The notes under the pieces were generated by a model that was given only the letters and a program-made list of their open reading frames with translations, did no database searches and was not told the origin of the DNA. Both the position numbers and the translations under genes were made by a program. Below are positions 17,258-26,057 of a stretch of 64,000 bases of DNA, one piece after another; within the stretch, counting starts at the first letter, position 1, and each line of letters opens with the position of its first letter. This DNA is from Burkholderia sp. Bp8963 (GTDB taxonomy: Bacteria; Pseudomonadota; Gammaproteobacteria; Burkholderiales; Burkholderiaceae), in assembly GCF_003854275.1 (NCBI RefSeq), contig NZ_QTQP01000007.1, forward strand, positions 124,001 through 188,000, in the 5' to 3' direction.

Positions 17258-18910
17258 ATGGCCGGACCGACGCACGCAGTCGCGAACCAGTTCGACGAAC
17301 TGGTCGACTATAACCTCTTCGCGACCGATGCCGCGCTGCGCGACGCGCTCGCACGCGCCGGCGCCGACTGGGCCGTGCCGCAGCTCGATGCGTACGGCGC
17401 GCGCGTCGGCAGCGCCGACACCGCGCAGCTCGCCGACGACGCGAACCGCCACCCGCCGGAACTGAACGCATTCGACCGGCGCGGCCGGCGGATCGACCGC
17501 GTCGACTTCCACCCGGCGTGGCACGCGCTGCTCGGCATGTACCGCGACGCAGGCTTCGTGTCGCTCGCGTTCCGCGACACGCGCCCCGGCCGCTGGGCCG
17601 CGACCGCGGCCGGCTTCTACCTGCACGGCCAGATCGAGGCCGGCACGCTGTGCCCGGCGACGATGACGCAGGCCGCGATCCCCGTGCTGCAGAAGGAGCC
17701 CGCGCTGTGGGACCTGCTGCGCGACAAGCTCTACAGCGACGCATACGACCCGCGCGACGTGCCGGTCGTGCAAAAACACTCGATCTGGTTCGGGATGGGC
17801 ATGACCGAGAAACAGGGCGGCTCCGACGTGCGCGCGATCACGACGATCGCGACGCCGGCCGGCGCAGGCGGGCGCGGCGGCGAATACCTGCTGCGCGGTC
17901 ACAAATGGTTCTTCTCCGCGCCGATGTGCGACGCGCACCTCGTCGTCGCGCGTACCGACAGCGGCGGCCCGTCGTGCTTCTACGTGCCGCGCTGGCGGCC
18001 CGACGGCACCAAGAACGCGGTCGAGATCCAGCGCCTGAAGGACAAGGTCGGCAACCGCAGCAACTCGAGCAGTGAGATCGAGCTGAACGATGCGTGGGGC
18101 ATCATGCTCGGCGACGAAGGCCGCGGGATTCCGACCATCATCGAGATGGCGACCTATACGCGCCTGAACTGCGTGCTCGGCAGCGCGGCGATGCTGCGCC
18201 AGGGCGTCGTGCAGGCGATCGCGTACACGCGGCAGCGCCACGCGTTCGGGCGCGCGCTCGCCGAACAGCCGCTGATGCGCACCGTGCTTGCCGATCTCGC
18301 GCTCGAAAGCGAGGCGGCGCTCGTGCTCGCGATGCGGCTCGCCGCCGCGTTCGAGGATGGCGACACGCCGATCGAGCGCGCGTGGAAGCGCATCGTCACG
18401 CCCGCCGCGAAATTCTGGGTCTGCAAGCGCGCGGTCGAGCTGACCGGCGAAGTGATGGAAGTGTTCGGCGGCAACGGCTACGTCGACAACGGGCCGATCG
18501 CGCGGCTGTTCCGCGAGGCGCCCGTCAACTCGATCTGGGAAGGCTCGGGCAACGTGATGTGCCTCGATGTGCTGCGCGCGGTGTCGCGCGAGCCGGACGC
18601 GGCCGCCGCGCTGCTCGGCGAACTGCACGATCTGGCGGCGGGCGAGCCGCGACTGCGCGACGCGCTCGACACGCTGCGTGCGATGCTCGCCGCGCCGCCC
18701 GACACGCTCGAAGCGGCCGGCCGCCTGTTCGCGCAGCGGCTCGTGCTCGTCGCACAAGCATGCCTGCTGCGGCGCGACGCGCCCGCGGCCGTCGCCGACG
18801 CGTTCATCGCGACGCGCATGGCCGAGCCCGCGTGGGGCCGCATCGCGGGCGGCTTCGATCCACGCCGCATCGACGTCGCCGCGCTGCTGCAACGCGCATA
18901 TCCCGCGTGA
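17258..18910 (+). CDS. aidB: AidB-type acyl-CoA dehydrogenase
   Basis: A 550-residue flavoprotein matching E. coli AidB along its length. Motifs are GMGMTEKQGGSDVRAITT, GHKWFFSAPMCDAHLVVAR, RLKDKVGNRSNSSSEIEL, ERAWKRIVTPAAKFWVCKRA and the C-terminal REAPVNSIWEGSGNVMCLDV. AidB-like proteins are related to isovaleryl-CoA dehydrogenase; E. coli AidB binds DNA in the alkylation response. Here the next gene, 40 bp downstream, encodes an acyl-CoA synthetase, which argues for a true acyl-CoA substrate. The start ATG has a GGAGA leader. Confidence 0.9.
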   Translation: MAGPTHAVANQFDELVDYNLFATDAALRDALARAGADWAVPQLDAYGARVGSADTAQLADDANRHPPELNAFDRRGRRIDRVDFHPAWHALLGMYRDAGFVSLAFRDTRPGRWAATAAGFYLHGQIEAGTLCPATMTQAAIPVLQKEPALWDLLRDKLYSDAYDPRDVPVVQKHSIWFGMGMTEKQGGSDVRAITTIATPAGAGGRGGEYLLRGHKWFFSAPMCDAHLVVARTDSGGPSCFYVPRWRPDGTKNAVEIQRLKDKVGNRSNSSSEIELNDAWGIMLGDEGRGIPTIIEMATYTRLNCVLGSAAMLRQGVVQAIAYTRQRHAFGRALAEQPLMRTVLADLALESEAALVLAMRLAAAFEDGDTPIERAWKRIVTPAAKFWVCKRAVELTGEVMEVFGGNGYVDNGPIARLFREAPVNSIWEGSGNVMCLDVLRAVSREPDAAAALLGELHDLAAGEPRLRDALDTLRAMLAAPPDTLEAAGRLFAQRLVLVAQACLLRRDAPAAVADAFIATRMAEPAWGRIAGGFDPRRIDVAALLQRAYPA

Positions 18911-18950
18911 CTGAGGCGCTCGTACAACGCGACATCCCACGGAGTCCTGC

Positions 18951-20471
18951 ATGAACCTCGTCGCCGCCCTCGACCGCGCCGCCCGTGCGACGCCCGACAA
19001 ACCGTTCCTGCGCTTTGACGGCGCGACGATCACCTACGGCCAGGCGCGCGACCGCTCGCACCGCGCGGCGGCGGTGCTGAGCGCGCTCGGTGTCGCGGCC
19101 GGCGACCGCGTCGCCGCGATGTGCTTCAACACGCCGGCGTTCGTCGACGTGCTGCTCGGCGCGTGGCGGCTCGGCGCGGCGTTCGTGCCGGTCAACCACA
19201 AGCTGCAGGCGCCCGAAGTCGACTACGTGCTCACGCACAGCCGCAGCAAGGTGATCCTGTTCGACGCGGCGCTCGCGCCGGTGCTCGACCGCGTCGCGTC
19301 CGCCGCGCGACGCCTGTCCACCGAAGGGACGGTCGCCGGGTTGCCGTGCTTCGACACGATGCGCGAGACGATCGACGGCGTCGCCGGCATCCTTCCCGCC
19401 GACGGCGACGTCGCGCAGATCCTCTACACGTCCGGCACCACCGGCCGCCCGAAAGGCTGCGTGCACAGCCATCGCACGGTGACGCTCGCGGCCATGCAGG
19501 CCGCGCTCGCGCTGTCGATCACGCACGACGAGCGCACGCTGATGGCGATGCCGATCTGGCATTCGTCGCCGCTCAACAACTGGTTCGGCGGCACGCTGTA
19601 TGTCGGCGGCACCGTCGTGCTGCTGCGCGAATATCATCCGCTGCGATTCCTGCAGGCGGTCGAGCGCGAGCGCGTGACGCTGTATTTCGGCGCGCCGGTG
19701 TCGTACACGTTGCCGCTCGATACGATCGAAGGCTTCGCCGCGTTCGACCTGACGGGCGTGCGCGCGTGGATCTACGGCGGCGGCCCGATTGGCGCGGCAC
19801 AGGCCGAGCGGCTCGCGCGCGCGTACCGCAGCGACGCGTTCTATCAGGTGTACGGCATGACCGAGACGGGCCCGGCCGGCACGGCGCTGTATCCGGACGA
19901 GCAGGTGACGAAAGCGGGCTCGATCGGCCGCTGCGGCGCGCCCGGCGTCGACCTGCGCGTCGTGCGCGCGGATGGCGGCGACGCGCAGCCGGGCGAGGCC
20001 GGCAAGGACACTGGCGAAGTCTGGCTCAAGGCCGACAGCATGATGCTCGGCTATCTCGACGATCCGGACGCGACCCGTGCCGCGTTCGCGCCGGACGGGT
20101 GGTATCGCTCCGGTGACGTCGCACGCATCGATCAGGATGGCTATCTGTTCCTCGTCGACCGGATCAAGGACATGATCGTGACGGGCGGCGAGAACGTCTA
20201 TTCGAAGGAAGTGGAAGACGTGCTGACCGCGTATCCGGGCGTGGTCGAAGCGGCCGTCGTCGGCACACCGCACCCGGACTGGGGCGAGACGGTCGTCGCG
20301 CACGTCGTCGTGCGCGACGGCGCGGCGCTCGATGCCGACACGCTGCGCGCGTTCTGCGCGGAACGGCTCGCGGCGTACAAGGTGCCACGCGAATTCGTGT
20401 TCGCCGACGCGTTGCCGCGCACGCCGACCGGCAAGCTGCAGAAATTCCTGCTGCGCAGGCGCGACGGCTGA
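18951..20471 (+). CDS. AMP-forming acyl-CoA synthetase
   Basis: A 506-residue ANL-superfamily ligase. The P-loop-like motif is LYTSGTTGRPKGCVHSH (about residue 158). Further motifs are YQVYGMTETGP, GWYRSGDVARIDQDGYLFLVDRIKDMI with the hinge Asp, GGENVYSKEVEDVL, and the C-terminal catalytic Lys in RTPTGKLQKFLLR. It should activate a carboxylic acid to its CoA thioester for the AidB-like dehydrogenase encoded just upstream. GGAG lies six bases before the ATG. A strong terminator follows. Confidence 0.92.
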   Translation: MNLVAALDRAARATPDKPFLRFDGATITYGQARDRSHRAAAVLSALGVAAGDRVAAMCFNTPAFVDVLLGAWRLGAAFVPVNHKLQAPEVDYVLTHSRSKVILFDAALAPVLDRVASAARRLSTEGTVAGLPCFDTMRETIDGVAGILPADGDVAQILYTSGTTGRPKGCVHSHRTVTLAAMQAALALSITHDERTLMAMPIWHSSPLNNWFGGTLYVGGTVVLLREYHPLRFLQAVERERVTLYFGAPVSYTLPLDTIEGFAAFDLTGVRAWIYGGGPIGAAQAERLARAYRSDAFYQVYGMTETGPAGTALYPDEQVTKAGSIGRCGAPGVDLRVVRADGGDAQPGEAGKDTGEVWLKADSMMLGYLDDPDATRAAFAPDGWYRSGDVARIDQDGYLFLVDRIKDMIVTGGENVYSKEVEDVLTAYPGVVEAAVVGTPHPDWGETVVAHVVVRDGAALDADTLRAFCAERLAAYKVPREFVFADALPRTPTGKLQKFLLRRRDG

Positions 20472-20489
20472 GCGCGAGCCGAAATAAAA

Positions 20490-20520
20490 AAGCCACCGGA
20501 CCTTCCGGTCCGGTGGCTTT
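20490..20520. terminator. Bidirectional rho-independent terminator
   Basis: A perfect 12-13 bp stem (arms 20490-20502 and 20507-20519, loop TTCC) is flanked by an A-run on the left and TTT on the right. It can end transcription of the acyl-CoA synthetase gene and of the convergent livJ-like gene. Confidence 0.92.
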
Positions 20521-20558
20521 CGATGTGCCGCACGGGCAGCCGCCCGCCGACGTAATGC

Positions 20559-21698
20559 TTACTTGCCGCCGATGCTCTTCAGCGGCTTCCACTCGCCCTT
20601 CTCGACCTTGTACATCGTGATGCCGCCGTTCTTCAGGTCGCCCTTCGCGTCATACGCGACGTGCGTCGACGTGACGCCGGCCATGTCGGTCTTCGCGAGC
20701 AGCGGCAGGTACTTCGCCGGATCCGTCGAGTTCGCCTTCTTCATCGCGTTGAACAGCGCCATCGCGCCGTCGTACGAATACGGCGAGTAGGTCTGCACGT
20801 CCTCGCCGAAGCGCTTCTTGTACTTGTCGGCGTACGACTTGCCGCCAGGCATCTCGTCGAGCGGCAGGCCCGCGAGCGAAGCGATCGTGCCGTCAGCCGC
20901 GCCACCCGCGATGCTCAGGAACGTCGGCGTCTTCACCATTTCGCCGCCCATCAGCGGTGCCGTGAAGCCCAGCGCCTTCATCTGCTTGACCATCGGCGCC
21001 GCCTGCGAATCGGCGCCGCCGTAGTAGACGAGGTCCGGCTTCGCCGCCTTCAGCTTCGTCAGGATCGCCTTGAAGTCGACCGCCTTGTCGTTCGTGAATT
21101 CACGATCGACGATCGTCGCACCGGCTGCCTTCGCGGCCTTCTCGAACTGGTCGGCGAGACCCTGGCCGTAAGCGGTGCGGTCGTCGACGATCGCGATCTT
21201 CTTCAGGCCGAGATCCTTCGCGACGAACGAGCCCGCCACCGAGCCCTGCTGCGTGTCGGACGTCATCATGCGGAAGGTCGTCTTGTAGCCCTGCTGCGTG
21301 TATTCCGGCGCGGTCGCCATCGCGATCTGCGGAATGCCCGCGTTCGCGTAGATGCGCGATGCCGGAATCGTCGTGCCCGAGTTGAAGTGGCCGAGCATGC
21401 CCTTGATACCGTCGTCGACGAGCTTCTGTGCAACCGTCGTGCCCGTGCGCGGGTCGGCCTGGTCGTCCTGCGTGTCGAGCACGAACTTCACCGGCTTGCC
21501 GCCGATCACCGGCTTCGTCGCGTTGAAGTCCTCGATCGCGAGCACGATGCCGTTCTGCATATCCTTGCCGTAATGTGCCTGCGCACCCGTCATCGGCCCT
21601 GCGTAGCCGACCTTCACGTCATCCGCATGCGCAGTCCCCGCCAGCGACATGACCGCAACGAACGTCGCGCCTGCCAGCTTTTTCATCGTGTGTTGCAT
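20559..21698 (-). CDS. Branched-chain amino-acid ABC binding protein, LivJ type (orphan)
   Basis: A 379-residue family-4 periplasmic binding protein. A signal peptide ends near GTAHADD (residue 24-26), and the mature protein begins VKVGYAGPMTGAQAHYGKDMQNG. HFNSGTTIPASRIYANAGIPQIA and IVDDRTAYGQGLADQFEKAAK are typical of LivJ. GGAG precedes the ATG. No permease or ATPase genes adjoin it, so it probably feeds a liv transporter encoded elsewhere, as LivJ-type proteins often do in Burkholderia. Confidence 0.92.
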   Translation of the reverse strand: MQHTMKKLAGATFVAVMSLAGTAHADDVKVGYAGPMTGAQAHYGKDMQNGIVLAIEDFNATKPVIGGKPVKFVLDTQDDQADPRTGTTVAQKLVDDGIKGMLGHFNSGTTIPASRIYANAGIPQIAMATAPEYTQQGYKTTFRMMTSDTQQGSVAGSFVAKDLGLKKIAIVDDRTAYGQGLADQFEKAAKAAGATIVDREFTNDKAVDFKAILTKLKAAKPDLVYYGGADSQAAPMVKQMKALGFTAPLMGGEMVKTPTFLSIAGGAADGTIASLAGLPLDEMPGGKSYADKYKKRFGEDVQTYSPYSYDGAMALFNAMKKANSTDPAKYLPLLAKTDMAGVTSTHVAYDAKGDLKNGGITMYKVEKGEWKPLKSIGGK

Positions 21699-21783
21699 AG
21701 CTTCTCCTAGGTACCAGGTATAAGTGGAGCGGCTTCGGGATCGCCTTGCCGCTTCCTTTTCTTGATCCGAACGGCAAGGATGG

Positions 21784-24700
21784 TCAGCCGATCGTCATCA
21801 AATTCGCATTGCCGCCCGCCGCCGCGGTGTTCACGCTGACCGAGCGCTCGGTGAGCAGACGCTCGAGCGCGTAGTCTTCCGCGTCGCCGCGCTCGAACGC
21901 GCCCGCCGACACGCCCTGCACCGATACGATCGGGCCCGGCCGCTGCGCGACTTCCTTCACCAGCATCTGCAGCTCGTCGCTGTCGCCTTCGAACAGCACC
22001 GCGTCGAACACCGCATCCGCCTGCTTGCGCACGCCCGCATGCGCCTTCAGCGCCGCCGGCAGCGCAGCGACGAGCGCCTCGCCTGCCGCGCCGGCAAAGA
22101 GCGCGCGGTTGCCGGTTGCGAGCACCGCCGCGAACTGCGCACGCGCACCACCCGGCGTCGCCGCAACGCACAGCACGGTGCCGCGCGGGCCGAGTGTATA
22201 CGTGTTCCGCTCGCCCGTCGGGCCCGTGAGCACCGCGGTCGCGCCGGCCGGCACCTGCGCGAGGTAGCCGTCGCAGCGTGCCGCGAGCGCCGGCTCGCGC
22301 TGCTCGATCAGCCAGTCGCGCAGCGTCGTCAGCGCCGCGGCCGGGCTCTCGCGCTTCTCGCCTTCGGCAGCGTCGTCCGCGACCAGCATGTCCGCGAGCG
22401 AACGCGGCAGGCCCGACGGACGCGTCGCGAGCAGACGCTGCAGGTACAGCGCGCCACCCGCCTTCGGGCCCGTGCCCGACAGCCCTTCGCCGCCGAACGG
22501 CTGCACGCCGACCACCGCGCCGATCACGTTGCGGTTCACGTAGATGTTGCCGACGTGCGCGCGCTCGATCACGTGCGCGATCGTCTCGTCGATCCGCGTG
22601 TGGATGCCGAGCGTCAGGCCATAGCCGGTCGCGCGGATCTGCTCGAGCAGCTTGTCCAGCGCGCTGCGGCGATAGCGCACGACGTGCAGCACCGGCCCGA
22701 ACACCTCGCGCTTCAGCTCGTCGATGCTGCCGATCTCGATCAGCGTCGGCGGCACGAACGTGCCGTGCGCGCAGGCGTCCGGCATCGGCAGCTGTGTGAC
22801 GCCGTGGCCCTTCTCCTTCATCGCGGCGACGTGCGTGTCGATCGTCTGCTTCGCTTCACCGTCGATCACCGGGCCGACGTCCGTCGACAGGCGATCGGGG
22901 TTGCCGAGCGCGAGTTCCTGCATCGCGCCTTTCAGCATCGTCAGCGTGCGGTCGGCGACATCGTCCTGCAAACACAGAACGCGCAGCGCCGAACATCGTT
23001 GACCGGCGGAATCAAACGACGACTGCATCACGTCCGCGACGACCTGCTCGGCGAGCGCCGACGAATCGACGATCATCGCGTTCTGGCCGCCCGTCTCGGC
23101 GATCAGCGGAATCGGCTTGCCCTCCGGGTCGAGGCGCGCCGACAGCGTCTTGTTGATCAGGCGCGCGACTTCGGTCGAGCCGGTGAACATCACCGCGCGG
23201 GTGCGCGCATCGGCCACCAGCGCCGCACCGACCGTCTCGCCGGTGCCCGGCAGCAGTTGCACCGCGCCGGCCGGCACGCCGGCCTCGCGCAGGATGCGCA
23301 CCGCTTGCGCCGCGATCAGCGGCGTCTGCTCGGCCGGCTTCGCGAGCACCGTGTTGCCGGCTGCGAGCGCCGCCGCCACCTGGCCCATGAAGATCGCGAG
23401 CGGGAAGTTCCACGGGCTGATGCAGACCACCGGCCCCAGCGGGCGGTGCGTGTCGTTCGAGAATTCGTCGCGGATCTGCGCGGCGTAGTAGCGCAGGAAG
23501 TCGACCGCCTCGCGGATTTCCGCAATCGCGTTCGGCAGCGACTTGCCGGCTTCGCGCACGATCAGGCCCATCAGCGTGTGCATCTGCGCTTCGAGCAGGT
23601 CGGCGGCACGCGCGAGGCAGTCGGCGCGCGCGTCCACGGGCGTCGCCTGCCAGATCGGCGCGGCGGCCACCGCGTGCGCGAGCGCGGCGCTCACGTGCTC
23701 GGACGTCGCCTCGCTGACCGTGCCGACGAGGTCGCGCTGGTCGGCCGGGTTGCGCACGTCGCGGGCCGGCGCATCGGCGAGCGCATTGTCGGCGAGCAGC
23801 GGCGCGGCGCGCCACGGGTGATGTCCGCTCGCGAGCAGCGCGGACGACAGCGATGCGAGGCGATGCTCGTTCGACAGGTCGAGGCCCATCGAGTTGAAGC
23901 GCTCGTCACCGTACAGGTTGCGCGGCAGCGGGATCTTCGCGTGCGGCGCGCCGAGCGGCGTAACCTTCAGCGCTTCCTCGACCGGATCCGCGACCAGTTC
24001 CTTGACCGACACCGTCTTGTCCGCGATGCGGTTCACGAACGACGTGTTCGCGCCGTTTTCCAGCAGGCGGCGCACGAGGTACGCGAGCAGCGTTTCGTGC
24101 GTGCCGACCGGCGCATACACGCGGCACGGACGGTTCATCTTGTCGCGGCCGGTCACCTCTTCATAGAGCGGCTCGCCCATCCCGTGCAGGCACTGGAATT
24201 CGTACTGGCCCGGGTAGTAGTTCTGGCCGGCGAGGTGATAGATCGCGGCGAGCGTATACGCGTTGTGCGTCGCGAACTGCGGATAGACGGCATCGGGTGC
24301 CGCGAGCAGCTTCTTCGCGCACGCGAGGTACGACACGTCCGTGTAGATCTTGCGCGTGTAGACCGGATAGCCTTCGAGGCCGTCGACCTGCGCACGCTTG
24401 ATCTCGGTATCCCAGTACGCGCCCTTCACGAGGCGGATCATCAGGCGATGGCGGCTGCGGCGCGCGAGATCGATCAGGTAGTCGATCACGAACGGGCAGC
24501 GCTTCTGGTAGCCCTGCACGACGAAGCCAATGCCGTTCCAGCCGGCGAGTTCAGGATCGAAGCACAGCGCCTCGAGCAGGTCGAGCGACAGTTCGAGACG
24601 GTCGGCTTCCTCGGCGTCGATGTTCAGGCCGATGTCGTAGCGGCGCGCGAGCAGCGCGAGCGCGCGCACACGCGGCAGCAGCTCGGTCATCGTGCGTTCC

Positions 24701-25716
24701 TGCTGCGAGCGCGAGTAGCGCGCATGCAGCGCCGACAGCTTGATCGAGATGCCGGGGCCTTCGTAGATGCCGCGCCCGCCGGCCGCCTTGCCGATCGCGT
24801 GGATCGCCTGCTCGTACGACGCGTAGTAGCGCAGCGCGTCCTCTTCGGTCGTCGCCGCTTCGCCGAGCATGTCGTACGAGTAGCGGAAGCCGCGCGCTTC
24901 GTACTTGCGGCTGTTCGCGAGCGCTTCGGAGATCGTCTCGCCGGTCACGAACTGCTCGCCCATCAGGCGCATCGCCATGTCGACGCCCTTGCGGATCAGC
25001 GGCTCGCCGCCCTTGCCGATCAGGCGCGTGAGCGCCGACGACAGCCCCGCTTCGCTGTTGGTCGTGACGAGCTTGCCGGTGATCATCAGCCCCCAGGTCG
25101 CCGCGTTGACGAACAGCGACGGCGCGTGGCCGACGTGCGAGCGCCAGTCGCCCTTGCTGATCTTGTCGCGGATCAGCGCGTCGCGGGTCGCGCGGTCGGG
25201 GATGCGCAGCAGCGCTTCCGCGAGACACATCAGCGCGACACCTTCCTGGCTCGACAGCGAGAACTCGTGGATCAGCCCTTCGACACCGCCGCCCGAACTC
25301 TTCTCGCGCAGCGCCTCGACGAGCTGCGTCGCGAGCGCCTGCACGTCCGTGGACAGGTTCGCGGGCAGCCGCGCCTGGCCGATCAGGAACGGCACGCATT
25401 CCGGCTCGGGGCGGCGGTACGCGGCGGTGATCGCCGCGCGCAGCACCGACTGCGGCTGCACGTTCTGCGCGAACTCGAGGAACGGATGCGGGGAGTTGTC
25501 GTCGTCGCCTTCACCGCCCTGACCGTCGGCGAGCTCGGTAACGCCGCTGTGGCCGGACAGCTCCGGCGGCAGCTGGCCGTGCTCGATCCGCTCGAGATAC
25601 GCGAAGATCGCCTGCTTGATCAGCCAGTGGGGAGTCCGTTCGAGTCGCGCTGCGGCGTCTTTCAGGCGCGAGCGGAGCAGATCGTCGACTTTGACGCCAA
25701 GGGTGGTGCTTGCCAT
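21784..25716 (-). CDS. putA: Trifunctional proline utilisation protein PutA
   Basis: A 1310-residue PutA that oxidises proline to glutamate and represses its own gene. Residues 1-45 are the ribbon-helix-helix DNA-binding domain (TTLGVKVDDLLRSRLKDAAARLERTPHWLIKQAIFAYLE). About 190-480 is the FAD-binding proline dehydrogenase barrel. About 570-1050 is the P5C/glutamate-semialdehyde dehydrogenase with VMFTGSTEVARLI, AETGGQNAMIVD and the catalytic Cys in SAGQRCSAL. The C-terminal ~250 residues are the PutA-specific domain. The start was chosen at the conserved MASTTLG; the longer frame upstream runs into the promoter. GTTGCA operators lie upstream. Confidence 0.97.
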   Translation of the reverse strand: MASTTLGVKVDDLLRSRLKDAAARLERTPHWLIKQAIFAYLERIEHGQLPPELSGHSGVTELADGQGGEGDDDNSPHPFLEFAQNVQPQSVLRAAITAAYRRPEPECVPFLIGQARLPANLSTDVQALATQLVEALREKSSGGGVEGLIHEFSLSSQEGVALMCLAEALLRIPDRATRDALIRDKISKGDWRSHVGHAPSLFVNAATWGLMITGKLVTTNSEAGLSSALTRLIGKGGEPLIRKGVDMAMRLMGEQFVTGETISEALANSRKYEARGFRYSYDMLGEAATTEEDALRYYASYEQAIHAIGKAAGGRGIYEGPGISIKLSALHARYSRSQQERTMTELLPRVRALALLARRYDIGLNIDAEEADRLELSLDLLEALCFDPELAGWNGIGFVVQGYQKRCPFVIDYLIDLARRSRHRLMIRLVKGAYWDTEIKRAQVDGLEGYPVYTRKIYTDVSYLACAKKLLAAPDAVYPQFATHNAYTLAAIYHLAGQNYYPGQYEFQCLHGMGEPLYEEVTGRDKMNRPCRVYAPVGTHETLLAYLVRRLLENGANTSFVNRIADKTVSVKELVADPVEEALKVTPLGAPHAKIPLPRNLYGDERFNSMGLDLSNEHRLASLSSALLASGHHPWRAAPLLADNALADAPARDVRNPADQRDLVGTVSEATSEHVSAALAHAVAAAPIWQATPVDARADCLARAADLLEAQMHTLMGLIVREAGKSLPNAIAEIREAVDFLRYYAAQIRDEFSNDTHRPLGPVVCISPWNFPLAIFMGQVAAALAAGNTVLAKPAEQTPLIAAQAVRILREAGVPAGAVQLLPGTGETVGAALVADARTRAVMFTGSTEVARLINKTLSARLDPEGKPIPLIAETGGQNAMIVDSSALAEQVVADVMQSSFDSAGQRCSALRVLCLQDDVADRTLTMLKGAMQELALGNPDRLSTDVGPVIDGEAKQTIDTHVAAMKEKGHGVTQLPMPDACAHGTFVPPTLIEIGSIDELKREVFGPVLHVVRYRRSALDKLLEQIRATGYGLTLGIHTRIDETIAHVIERAHVGNIYVNRNVIGAVVGVQPFGGEGLSGTGPKAGGALYLQRLLATRPSGLPRSLADMLVADDAAEGEKRESPAAALTTLRDWLIEQREPALAARCDGYLAQVPAGATAVLTGPTGERNTYTLGPRGTVLCVAATPGGARAQFAAVLATGNRALFAGAAGEALVAALPAALKAHAGVRKQADAVFDAVLFEGDSDELQMLVKEVAQRPGPIVSVQGVSAGAFERGDAEDYALERLLTERSVSVNTAAAGGNANLMTIG

Positions 25717-26057
25717 GATGGGTTCGTGCGCCGGCGGGAGACCGGCGAATAGACGTGAGAGGATGCGCGAAATCCTACGGCACGCAATAAAAAGGTGCAA
25801 CCAGATTTCGAGATGGGTTGCACCCTAGAATTATCCAATATAATCAGTGGCTTACAGAGTTGCAACCTAGGGGTTGCCCGCGGTCGGGGGATCGGTATTT
25901 TCCCTGATCGGGGCGTACGGACACGTTCGGGCAACCGTGCGCGTGTCGCGCGCCCGTTCAACGCATGTTGCGCTGACCGTGCAACACGGCGCCGGCAGCG
26001 CAAGCGCGCTGCGGCCATGCGTGCGTTGCGACGCGCGCCACCGTGCGTCAGATGGCG
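25717..26057. other. putA promoter region
   Basis: 341 bp between the putA start and the priA stop. The putA-proximal part is AT-rich and holds the GTTGCA cluster listed separately. Nothing gene-like was seen. Confidence 0.6.
25794..25866. promoter_or_regulatory. PutA autorepressor operator cluster (GTTGCA motifs)
   Basis: Four copies of the PutA consensus GTTGCA occur in 71 bp: 25796-25801 (reverse), 25817-25822 (forward), 25859-25864 (forward) and 25861-25866 (reverse). The first two form the inverted repeat GGTGCAACC/GGTTGCACC; the last two overlap as GTTGCAAC. Known family fact: the RHH domain of PutA binds GTTGCA to repress putA when proline is absent. An AT-rich stretch between the pairs could be the promoter. 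Confidence 0.8.

Noticed and set aside
22039..25752. A 1237-codon open frame antisense to putA
   Set aside because: Same composition effect opposite a certain gene; no recognisable domains or ribosome-binding site.
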